40,820 nt of DNA from Flavobacterium sp. Lineage in GTDB: Bacteria > Bacteroidota > Bacteroidia > Flavobacteriales > Flavobacteriaceae. A program made the translations under genes and the position numbers. The stretch's first letter is position 1; each line of letters begins with the position of its first letter. Location: contig JAGOJA010000004.1 of NCBI GenBank assembly GCA_017995345.1, forward strand, positions 1 through 40,820, given 5' to 3'. Below the pieces are notes generated by a model that was not told the DNA's origin, did no database searches, and saw only the letters and a list, made by a program, of their open reading frames with translations. Positions 32,519-39,029 of the stretch are shown one piece after another.

Positions 32519-33181
32519 TTGAAAAGAGAAATAATCCAGACACTTGATGGCTCAACAACCATTCACATTGCAGATTGGGAGGAATGTTATCATTCTAAAC
32601 ATGGTGCTATTCAGGAAGCGCAACATGTTTTTATAAAAAACGGCCTTTCATTATTTCAAAACCAGAAAATTACTATTTTAGAAATAGGATTTGGTACTGG
32701 TCTGAATGCTTTTATTACGCTATTAGAAGCAAAAAAAATGCAACAAACTATTGATTATGTTGGAGTAGAAGCATATCCAATTTCAGCAGATGAAGTTTTA
32801 AATATGAATTATGTAGCCGAATTAGATGCAATGCAGGAAAGCGCCATTTTCAATAAAATGCATGAAAGTGATTGGGGAGAAAAAATCGTTTTGAATGATG
32901 ATTTTGTATTAACTAAAAGAAAACAATTTTTTGAAGAGATTGACGATGAAAATAAATTTGATTTGGTCTATTTTGATGCTTTTGGATACAGAGTACAGCC
33001 TGAATTATGGAGTACGGCAATTTTTGATAAAATGTATAAGTCTCTTAAAATGAATGGTGTATTGGTTACTTATGCGGCAAGAGGCATAGTTAAAAGAAAC
33101 ATGATAGAAGTAGGTTTTAAAGTTGAAAAACTCGAAGGACCGCCCGGAAAAAGAGAAATGTTTCGTGCAAGGAAGCTTTAA
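32519..33181 (+). CDS. mnmD: tRNA U34 5-methylaminomethyl-2-thiouridine methyltransferase MnmD
   Basis: Methylates nm5s2U34 to mnm5s2U34 in tRNAs for Lys, Glu and Gln. SAM motif EIGFGTGLNAFI is near residues 57-68, and VYFDAFGYRVQPELW near 155-169 is the family signature (DAF). GVLVTYAARGIVKRNMIEVGFKVEKLEGPPGKREM is the conserved C-terminus. This is the single-domain form without the FAD oxidase (MnmC1) half found in E. coli MnmC. The start is TTG: the first residues, KREIIQTLDGSTTIH, are conserved and no ATG lies near. That TTG ends a TAATTTTG (32514-32521), as in the ECF sigma gene. Confidence 0.92.
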   Translation: MKREIIQTLDGSTTIHIADWEECYHSKHGAIQEAQHVFIKNGLSLFQNQKITILEIGFGTGLNAFITLLEAKKMQQTIDYVGVEAYPISADEVLNMNYVAELDAMQESAIFNKMHESDWGEKIVLNDDFVLTKRKQFFEEIDDENKFDLVYFDAFGYRVQPELWSTAIFDKMYKSLKMNGVLVTYAARGIVKRNMIEVGFKVEKLEGPPGKREMFRARKL

Positions 33182-33327
33182 ATTTTTGTTATTCTTAAAA
33201 AAATAGAGATTAAATTTTGATGAAATAAAAAACTAAAAACTTCGTTAAATGATTAGAAGGTGTCTCTAAAAGAATGTAGTTTTACAATAATTTAGAATTA
33301 GAAAATAACCAAAATCTGTCTCATATT

Positions 33328-33525
33328 ATGTCAAAAGTTATGTACGATTATACAAAATTTGTATTAGAAAGAGTAAGTTTCGATCCTAAACTTTTTTGCA
33401 AAGAGTTAGAAAAAGCCATCAAAATGTTGTTGCCCTATGAAATGGAACAATTGTGGGAATGGTTGTTGAACTATACAAATGAAAAACCAGAGTTAAAACA
33501 ATGTTTACTAATTGTGAATTCTTAA
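33328..33525 (+). CDS. Small conserved-looking cytoplasmic protein, unknown function
   Basis: 65 residues, no signal peptide or membrane span: MSKVMYDYTKFVLERVSFDPKLF opens a helical protein with LCKELEKAIKMLLPYEMEQLWEWLLNYTNEKPEL. The gene has a TAGTTTTA -7-like sequence near 33269 and its own terminator, so it is probably real and transcribed alone. I recognise no family. Nothing in the neighbours (mnmD upstream on the same strand, oxyR convergent) suggests its job. Confidence 0.6.
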   Translation: MSKVMYDYTKFVLERVSFDPKLFCKELEKAIKMLLPYEMEQLWEWLLNYTNEKPELKQCLLIVNS

Positions 33526-33532
33526 ATAATAG

Positions 33533-33561
33533 AGGAACCGAATAAACGGTTCCTTTTTTTA
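33533..33561 (+). terminator. Terminator after the 65-residue gene
   Basis: Perfect 8-bp stem AGGAACCG / CGGTTCCT around AATAAA, followed by a run of T residues. It directly abuts the stop codon of the convergent oxyR (33559). Confidence 0.88.
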
Positions 33562-34503
33562 TTTTTTGTGAATTGAACTTATAATTTGTACGTTTTGAAA
33601 AACAATTGCTCCTTTTATAACTCCGGCAATTGTGCTTCTAAGGGCTTCAATTATCTGTATTTTTAATTCGTTTTTAGGAAAAATTAAGCTGACTTCTCTT
33701 GCTGGCTTTGGTTCTTTTAAATGGCGTAATTTTAGTTTATCGCTATCTTTCAAATCCAGCGTATGTAAATAAGGAAGCAATGTTGTCCCTAGACCTTCAT
33801 CTGCTAATTTTATCAAGGTTTCAAAACTGCCACTTTCTAATTGAAAATGACTAGTTTCACTTTTGCTAGTGTTGTTTTTACACAAATTCAAAATTCCGTC
33901 ACGAAAACAATGACCGTCCTGTAACAATAGGATCTCATCTAAGTCTAGATCTGAAATTTCTATTTCTTCCTTTTGAAAATGATGGTGGCTTTCAGGGATA
34001 TAGGCTACAAAAGGCTCAAAGTACAATACAATTTCTTTTATTTTATCTTCCATCAAAGGGGTTGCGGCAATAGCAGCATCAAGATGGCCATTATTAAGTT
34101 TTGTTATTATTTCGTCAGTATTCAGCTCTTCAATAATGAGTTTTACTTTTGGATATTTTTTAATGAAATTATTCAAAAACATAGGTAATAATGTAGGCAT
34201 AATAGTTGGAATTATTCCTAGCCTAAATTCACCACCAATAAATCCTTTTTGCTGCTCGACAATATCATGGATGCGATCAGCTTCGTTGACTATATTTTTT
34301 GCCTGATTTACAATTTTTTGACCAATATCCGTAAGTTGAATTGGTTTCTTTGTTCGGTCAAATATTTGAATGCTTAATTCTTCTTCTATTTTTTGAATTT
34401 GCATGCTCAAAGTGGGTTGGGTTACAAAACATTTTTCGGCAGCCAATGTGAAATTTTTATGTTCGGCTACTGCAAGAACATATTTTAATTGAGTGATTGT
34501 CAT
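33559..34503 (-). CDS. oxyR: Hydrogen-peroxide sensor OxyR (LysR family)
   Basis: LysR-type regulator: the N-terminal winged helix is MTITQLKYVLAVAEHKNFTLAAEKCFVTQPTLSMQIQKIEEEL (1-43). The regulatory domain holds the OxyR redox pair in DGHCFRDGILNLC, with C199 and C208, which have the same numbers and spacing as the peroxide-sensing cysteines of E. coli OxyR. Length 314 residues is close to the norm. It is divergent from dps, a classic OxyR target, with 113 bases between the starts. Disulfide formation should switch the activator on. Confidence 0.93.
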   Translation of the reverse strand: MTITQLKYVLAVAEHKNFTLAAEKCFVTQPTLSMQIQKIEEELSIQIFDRTKKPIQLTDIGQKIVNQAKNIVNEADRIHDIVEQQKGFIGGEFRLGIIPTIMPTLLPMFLNNFIKKYPKVKLIIEELNTDEIITKLNNGHLDAAIAATPLMEDKIKEIVLYFEPFVAYIPESHHHFQKEEIEISDLDLDEILLLQDGHCFRDGILNLCKNNTSKSETSHFQLESGSFETLIKLADEGLGTTLLPYLHTLDLKDSDKLKLRHLKEPKPAREVSLIFPKNELKIQIIEALRSTIAGVIKGAIVFQNVQIISSIHKK

Positions 34504-34522
34504 AGTATAATAATTTCTGATG

Positions 34523-34530
34523 CAAATTTA
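34523..34530 (-). promoter_or_regulatory. -7 element upstream of oxyR
   Basis: TAAATTTG on the minus strand matches TAnnTTTG, 20 bases before the oxyR ATG, in the oxyR-dps spacer. A similar TAAATTTA faces dps at 34576-34583. No complete four-part OxyR operator could be recognised in the spacer. Confidence 0.4.
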
Positions 34531-34616
34531 GTAAAACTTTAACTTTTTATTATAGTATTTTCATTAATCTTATGCTAAATTTACAATTGGATATAATTTT
34601 AAAAAAATGATAGAAA

Positions 34617-35096
34617 ATGAAAACAAACATTTTAGGATTACCCGTTAAAGAATCAGAATTGAATATTAAGGAATTAAATATTTTACTTTCCAATTACCAA
34701 GTTTATTATCAAAATTTAAGAGGGATTCATTGGAATATTAGAGGTAAACGTTTTTTTGATTTGCATGTAAAATTCGAAGAATTGTACAATGATTCGCAAA
34801 TAAAAATTGATATGATTGCTGAGCGGGTGCTTACTTTAGGCGGAACACCACTTCATACTTTTGAAGATTATATAAGCAACAATCAGTTAATCGTTGGTAA
34901 AAACATTTCCAATGATGAGAAAGCAGTGCATTTGATTGTTACCTCGCTTTCGCACTTGTTGAAAATTGAAAGACTAATTCTTTCCAAATCGGATGAAATA
35001 AATGATGAGGGGACAAATGCTATGATGAGCGATTTCATTGCTGAACAAGAAAAGACAATTTGGATGATGCAGGCTTGGCTAGAAGAAAGTTTGTAA
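34617..35096 (+). CDS. dps: DNA-binding ferritin-like protein Dps
   Basis: 159 residues; forms a dodecameric cage that stores iron and protects DNA from peroxide. The Dps signature GIHWNIRGKRFFDLHVKFEELYND (36-59) holds the inter-subunit ferroxidase ligands H38, H50 and the following acidic residues, with D65 and E69 in DMIAER. The C-terminal helix is AEQEKTIWMMQAWLEESL. There is no long basic N-terminal tail, so DNA binding may be weak. Divergent from oxyR, and probably under its control. A strong terminator follows. Confidence 0.95.
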   Translation: MKTNILGLPVKESELNIKELNILLSNYQVYYQNLRGIHWNIRGKRFFDLHVKFEELYNDSQIKIDMIAERVLTLGGTPLHTFEDYISNNQLIVGKNISNDEKAVHLIVTSLSHLLKIERLILSKSDEINDEGTNAMMSDFIAEQEKTIWMMQAWLEESL

Positions 35097-35114
35097 GTTT
35101 TATAAAAGTTTGTA

Positions 35115-35154
35115 AAAACAGCAGAATGCTAAATATTTAGTATTCTGCTGTTTT
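35115..35154 (+). terminator. Long terminator hairpin after dps
   Basis: AAAACAGCAGAAT (35115-35127) pairs with ATTCTGCTGTTTT (35142-35154), and inside lies the palindrome CTAAATATTTAG (35129-35140). A G-U pair joins the two, so nearly all 40 bases can form one stem. Confidence 0.88.
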
Positions 35155-35164
35155 ATGATTAATC

Positions 35165-35340
35165 GATTTAAAAATTTTGGGTTTTTCACTTTCTCTTTAG
35201 GGCTTATTTTACCCGTATACCTACTACTGCAATAGAAATGGCGTTAGGAAAGCCTTGTGTTTTCGAGAACTATCTGGTAATGTAGTGTAGGGATTGGCGT
35301 TTTTTACTGCCGTTTTTAGCTGGATTATCTTAGATGACAC
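35165..35340. other. Compositionally distinct intergenic segment
   Basis: Between the dps terminator and the LETM1-like gene lies a segment with more G and C than other spacers here (for instance GGCGTTAGGAAAGCCTTG). GGCTT (35201-35205) can pair with AAGCC (35250-35254). In one plus-strand frame it reads for ~50 codons with two stops and no start (GVRKALCFRELSGNVV, stop, GLAFFTAVFSWIILDD). I recall similar intergenic sequence in Flavobacterium but cannot confirm it. It may be a repeat remnant or an RNA. Confidence 0.35.
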
Positions 35341-35348
35341 TTGTTTTT

Positions 35349-36548
35349 TTATTCTTGATTTAGATTTTCATTAAAAGAAGATGGCAATAGTGTAGGAATG
35401 AATTTAATCAAAATAGGTAATAGTAAACTTCCGCCTGGAAGCAAGAATATTGCTAATGATGGAATAGTTTTACAAATTTCTAGCAGTTGTTTTTTTACTT
35501 TTTTCTTTTCTATTTCATCTAAATCTCTGCGAGTAGAATAGGCTAATAACACCATTAATTCTTTGCTCTGAACGATTTCTTTAACTAATCTATTTTTGTT
35601 ACGGCCTATTAATGTAACAACACTTTGAGTAGTTTGGTCATAAAAGTGTTTTACTGGATTGGAATAGTTGAAATAGGGAATATCTTTTTTGTGTTTTGTT
35701 ATAAATTCATTGGTGCTGTTGATGCTTTGGTTTACAAAAACACCCGAAACCAATAAGTTTTCTGCTAAAGAGTGTAAAAAATATGCTTCGTTATTTTCAA
35801 TTTTACCATCACTCCACAAAGCCATTCCAGCAATGTCTATCAAATAATATTTTTCTAATTCATTTGTGAAATACTCTAATTGAAGTGTTTCTAGATTTTG
35901 AACAGCAACTTTTGAAAATTTACTGTATCGAATAGAAGCTTCAAAAAGTTTAATTAAAAGATCATCATATTGCGATTTTTGTGACTTCGTTTTCAAAGCA
36001 AGTGTTACTATATTTATAATAGTTTCTTCAACTCTTTTTAGGTATTTTTCTGGAATTGCTCCATGCATCAAATATTGGTGAAAGGCTAGGACGTCAATAA
36101 ATAGTAATGCATTGGTTACCAAATGCGAGAAGTTTTTATTGATGATGCTTTCGTTAGTTTGAACGCGTTCGTCAATAATCTTTTCTAGGGTTAATGAAAT
36201 GGAATTTTTTGGCAGGATTTTTTTTAATATATTAAATCCTTGCGGGTGCATTTCATGGTAAAACGCAACAGCATGTTTAATGAAATTCTCAGCGCTAATA
36301 TCATTATTGGTTAAGCAAAAGATATTGTATAATGTGTTTAATAGCGCTACTTTAGAAATTTCTTCTTTAAACCAGCCTTTGGTTTCAATTGGATTTGTGG
36401 TTTCAAAAGAAATTATATGACCATAAATGAAACCTGTACTTCTAACGGTATGATAAAATGTATCTGTATTTTTAGAAACAGTTTCTTTTGGAGATTTTTG
36501 TGTGCTAAAAAATTTATCTATCCAACCTGATGCCGAAGGGTTAATCAT
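35349..36548 (-). CDS. LETM1-related protein
   Basis: The C-terminus (KKKVKKQLLEICKTIPSLAIFLLPGGSLLLPILIKFIPTLLPSSF) is the core of LETM1, an inner mitochondrial membrane cation/proton antiport and ribosome-associated protein; the hydrophobic stretch is a likely membrane helix. The remaining ~330 residues are helical and unlike LETM1. Flavobacterial relatives have been called LETM1-related biofilm-associated proteins. The ATG at 36548 (MINPSASGWIDK, 399 residues) is preferred to a TTG at 36569, because a TAGCTTTG -7 element (36567-36574) would overlap the latter. It is flanked by oxidative-stress genes. Function in bacteria is unknown. Confidence 0.8.
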   Translation of the reverse strand: MINPSASGWIDKFFSTQKSPKETVSKNTDTFYHTVRSTGFIYGHIISFETTNPIETKGWFKEEISKVALLNTLYNIFCLTNNDISAENFIKHAVAFYHEMHPQGFNILKKILPKNSISLTLEKIIDERVQTNESIINKNFSHLVTNALLFIDVLAFHQYLMHGAIPEKYLKRVEETIINIVTLALKTKSQKSQYDDLLIKLFEASIRYSKFSKVAVQNLETLQLEYFTNELEKYYLIDIAGMALWSDGKIENNEAYFLHSLAENLLVSGVFVNQSINSTNEFITKHKKDIPYFNYSNPVKHFYDQTTQSVVTLIGRNKNRLVKEIVQSKELMVLLAYSTRRDLDEIEKKKVKKQLLEICKTIPSLAIFLLPGGSLLLPILIKFIPTLLPSSFNENLNQE

Positions 36549-36566
36549 TACTTTAATTTGAAAGTG

Positions 36567-36574
36567 CAAAGCTA
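36567..36574 (-). promoter_or_regulatory. -7 element upstream of the LETM1-related gene
   Basis: TAGCTTTG on the minus strand matches TAnnTTTG, 18 bases before the ATG at 36548. This fixes the start: an upstream TTG codon lies within the element. Confidence 0.4.
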
Positions 36575-36610
36575 TGTTTTTTTTATGGTTTTCTCATTGA
36601 TTTAAAACTA

Positions 36611-36639
36611 AAAAAATTGTTTCGTATTTGTTACGAAAC
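36611..36639 (-). terminator. Terminator after sodC
   Basis: GTTTCGTA (36619-36626) and TACGAAAC (36632-36639), 5-base loop, followed on the minus strand by AATTTTTT. It lies 25 bases after the sodC stop. Confidence 0.85.
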
Positions 36640-36663
36640 GATTTTTAGCATTCTATTTAAATC

Positions 36664-37191
36664 TTATTTGATAATTGCGGAACAAGCTACTCTAGCTCCA
36701 GCGTTACCAGCAGGTTGCGAAACATAATCATCAGCACCTTGATGAACAATTAACCCTTTTCCTAGAATATTTTTAGTTTCATCTTCGGAACCAATGCTCC
36801 ATTCTTTTGTTGTAAAAGTGATGGTTCCATTTCCTTTTTCATCAGCAGTAAAATTACCTATATCACCTTTATGTGCTTCGCCTTCTCCTAGTTTTCCGTG
36901 TTTTTTGAAAGTTGGATTCCAATGTCCGCCAGCAGAACTTCCATCAGCAGCCGAACAATCTGATTTTTCATGAATATGTATGGCATGAACGCCAGGAGTT
37001 AATCCCGCTAATTTAGCAACAAAAGTTACTGTGCCATTTTTTTCAACAAATGAGGCTGTTCCGGCCACTTTACTATTGCTTTTTGATTCGAATACGATGT
37101 TTAACTTTTTTGAATCACTTGAGTCACCACTTGTTTTACAACCAATGAATGCAACGATAATTAGAGAAAAGGATAAGAATATTTTTTTCAT
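36664..37191 (-). CDS. sodC: Cu/Zn superoxide dismutase, lipoprotein form
   Basis: A lipoprotein signal (MKKIFLSFSLIIVAFIGC, lipidated C18) precedes a complete SodC domain. Cu ligands HAIHIHEKSDC, the bridging and Zn ligands in GGHWNPTFKKHG and EAHKGDIGN, and the late Cu His in GLIVHQGADDY are all present. The disulfide partner Cys and the active-site Arg lie in GARVACSAII. It dismutates superoxide in the periplasm or at the envelope. Length 175 residues is normal. The neighbourhood of oxyR, dps and this gene suggests an oxidative-stress cluster, though sodC has its own transcription unit. Confidence 0.95.
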   Translation of the reverse strand: MKKIFLSFSLIIVAFIGCKTSGDSSDSKKLNIVFESKSNSKVAGTASFVEKNGTVTFVAKLAGLTPGVHAIHIHEKSDCSAADGSSAGGHWNPTFKKHGKLGEGEAHKGDIGNFTADEKGNGTITFTTKEWSIGSEDETKNILGKGLIVHQGADDYVSQPAGNAGARVACSAIIK

Positions 37192-37376
37192 GATTAAAAC
37201 ATTTAATTTTTTATAAAGTTAATGAATTATAACCCGCATTTCGAAAAACTCCTCTTGTTTTCGCGAATTATGAAATTTAATAGTTGATTTAGGGAGCGAT
37301 TTTTTTTCTTATTGTAGGCATATTTTGCTCATTTATTTGTTTTATAACAGAATCAGATAAATGTTTAAAACAGTTG

Positions 37377-37384
37377 TAATTTTG
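37377..37384 (+). promoter_or_regulatory. -7 element upstream of the META-domain gene
   Basis: TAATTTTG matches TAnnTTTG, 37 bases before the ATG. A -33 TTG at correct spacing was not found. Confidence 0.35.
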
Positions 37385-37420
37385 GCAATATTATTGCATT
37401 AAACAATAAAAATAAATCTC

Positions 37421-37849
37421 ATGAAAAAAATAATTTTATCACTGACCATTTTTTGCTCGGTACTTATTTCTTGTAATTCTATGAAAACATCCAACAGTAA
37501 AATCACTTCACTTGAAGGCCCCTGGGAATTAAATTATATATCTGGGCCACGTATAGCCTTTGATGGTTTGTATCCCAATGACAAGCCAACTATTGTTTTC
37601 GATTTGAAAGAGAACAAAGTCTATGGGAAAAATAGTTGTAACAGTTACTTTGGTACATTGGATGCTGATGGGAATAAAATTAATTTCAAAGGACCGATGG
37701 GAGCTACTAAAATGTTTTGTCCTGGCGAAGGTGAAAACATTTATATGACAACACTTGCTAAAATAGATTCTTATTCTGTTTCAGAAGATGGGAAAATATT
37801 AAGTTTAATGACGGGCGACATCGCAATGATGCGTTTTACAAGTAAATAA
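37421..37849 (+). CDS. META-domain (HslJ-like) lipoprotein
   Basis: 142 residues. The lipoprotein signal is MKKIILSLTIFCSVLISC (C18). The META domain follows: LEGPWELNYISGPRIAF, TIVFDLKENKVYGKNSCNSYFG with the conserved N-x-C-N-x-Y/F-G, KMFCPG and ISLMTGDIAMMRF. META proteins in other bacteria (E. coli HslJ) are linked to heat shock and novobiocin resistance. It is the first of three small envelope proteins in the same direction. Confidence 0.9.
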   Translation: MKKIILSLTIFCSVLISCNSMKTSNSKITSLEGPWELNYISGPRIAFDGLYPNDKPTIVFDLKENKVYGKNSCNSYFGTLDADGNKINFKGPMGATKMFCPGEGENIYMTTLAKIDSYSVSEDGKILSLMTGDIAMMRFTSK

Positions 37850-37936
37850 AGCGTATACTGATAGAAGATGCTTTTTTTAGGCCGTCTTTCTGTTTGTTTT
37901 TAATTGCATAATGATTAAACCAAAAAAATCACAGCT

Positions 37937-38458
37937 ATGAAATCAAAAAAAACAATTTTAGTAGTACTCCTTTTATTGGTAGTTAGTTTTGGCTTTGGCC
38001 AAGAAAAAACCAGAAAACAATTGATTAAGGAGCGGAAAATAGAAAAGGTAAGACAAACAACGATTTTAATCGATTCCAAAGAGTTTGTTTTTGTCGGTAA
38101 AAAAGCTTTTCCACTTGGATATGGAAATATCGATTTGACCACTAATCCTAATTATATTGAGTTTAAACCCGATTTTATCAGAAGTGAAATGCCGTTTTTT
38201 GGAAGAGGTTATAGCGGTATTGGCTACGGAGGTTATAGCGGATTAAAATTTGAAGGGAAGCCAAGCGAATTCACAATTGTGAAAGGAAAAAAATCTTATG
38301 AGATAAAAGCCACCATAAAAGGGGAACAAGATGTATTTACTATTTTTATGTCGGTTTTTTTTGAAGGTAGTGCGACACTTACGATTAGCTCTAATAACCG
38401 TAGCACAATTTCTTATAATGGTGAAATATTTAAAATAGAGAAAAAAGGAGACAAGTAG
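37937..38458 (+). CDS. DUF4251 secreted protein
   Basis: 173 residues. A Sec signal peptide (MKSKKTILVVLLLLVVSFGFGQ) has no lipobox cysteine, so the mature protein is periplasmic. The body contains FVGKKAFPLGYGNIDLTTNPNYIEFKPDFIRSEMPFFGRGYSGIGYGGYSGLKFEGK. The glycine and aromatic pattern and the later beta-strands (YEIKATIKGEQDVFTIFMSV, SATLTISSNNRSTISYNGEI) match DUF4251 of Bacteroidetes. Function is unknown. The gap to the META gene is 87 bases and to the NlpE-like gene ~38 bases. Confidence 0.85.
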   Translation: MKSKKTILVVLLLLVVSFGFGQEKTRKQLIKERKIEKVRQTTILIDSKEFVFVGKKAFPLGYGNIDLTTNPNYIEFKPDFIRSEMPFFGRGYSGIGYGGYSGLKFEGKPSEFTIVKGKKSYEIKATIKGEQDVFTIFMSVFFEGSATLTISSNNRSTISYNGEIFKIEKKGDK

Positions 38459-38495
38459 GCTGTTCCGGAAATGGTATCTTAATCAAATTACAATT

Positions 38496-38939
38496 ATAAA
38501 ATCTAAATTTTTTATGTTTTTTTGTTTGTCTTTAGTTCTGTTTAGTTGCAAAAATGAAACAGCAAAAAATGACGTTCAAGCAGTTTTGAGTGCTGTTAGT
38601 GATACTACTGTTGTGGATATGCACAATTCGCAAAACGCTCTAGATTGGCAAGGAACCTACAAAGGAATGACTCCTTGTGCGGATTGTGAGAGAATTGAAA
38701 CTGAACTTATCTTGAATAAAGACCTTACTTTTGTTCTCAAAACAAAATATTTGGGTAAAGAAAAGGAGAGTTTTTTTGAAGAAAAAGGAACCTTTACTTG
38801 GAATGCATCAGGTTCAATTATTTCTTTGAAAGGAATACCAAATCAATATAAAGTAGGAGAGAATACTTTGACTCAATTGGATATGGAAGGAAAAATAATT
38901 ACTGGCTTAATGGCGGATAGGTATGTTTTAAAGAAATAA
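38496..38939 (+). CDS. NlpE-like copper-homeostasis/adhesion lipoprotein; ATA start likely
   Basis: The first normal start is ATG at 38514, giving a signal peptide without any positive charge (MFFCLSLVLFSC, lipid C12). Extending in frame to ATA at 38496-38498 gives KSKFFMFFCLSLVLFSC after the start, a normal lipoprotein signal with two lysines. No ATG, GTG or TTG lies between, so ATA initiation is suspected. The mature part has the NlpE N-terminal signature DWQGTYKGMTPCADCERI with a CxxC and IETELILNKDLTFVLKTKYL. The C-terminal OB domain of full NlpE is absent. In E. coli NlpE senses surface contact and copper via the Cpx system; that function is not shown here. Confidence 0.8.
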   Translation: MKSKFFMFFCLSLVLFSCKNETAKNDVQAVLSAVSDTTVVDMHNSQNALDWQGTYKGMTPCADCERIETELILNKDLTFVLKTKYLGKEKESFFEEKGTFTWNASGSIISLKGIPNQYKVGENTLTQLDMEGKIITGLMADRYVLKK

Positions 38940-38957
38940 GTCCAGAAATTTAAATAG

Positions 38958-38993
38958 AAAAGCCGTACTGTTTTACAACAGATACGGCTTTTT
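38958..38993. terminator. Bidirectional terminator between the NlpE-like and acyl-CoA dehydrogenase genes
   Basis: AAAAGCCGTA (38958-38967) and TACGGCTTTT (38983-38992), with an inner CTGTT / AACAG pair and one bulged base. The A and T runs serve both convergent genes. Confidence 0.85.
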
Positions 38994-39029
38994 CAAACAA
39001 ATAAATTCAACTAAAAACTATCTTTTTGC

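Noticed and set aside
34504-34616. A full OxyR operator between oxyR and dps
   Set aside because: Only isolated ATAG and CTA fragments are seen, without the regular N7 spacing on both sides.
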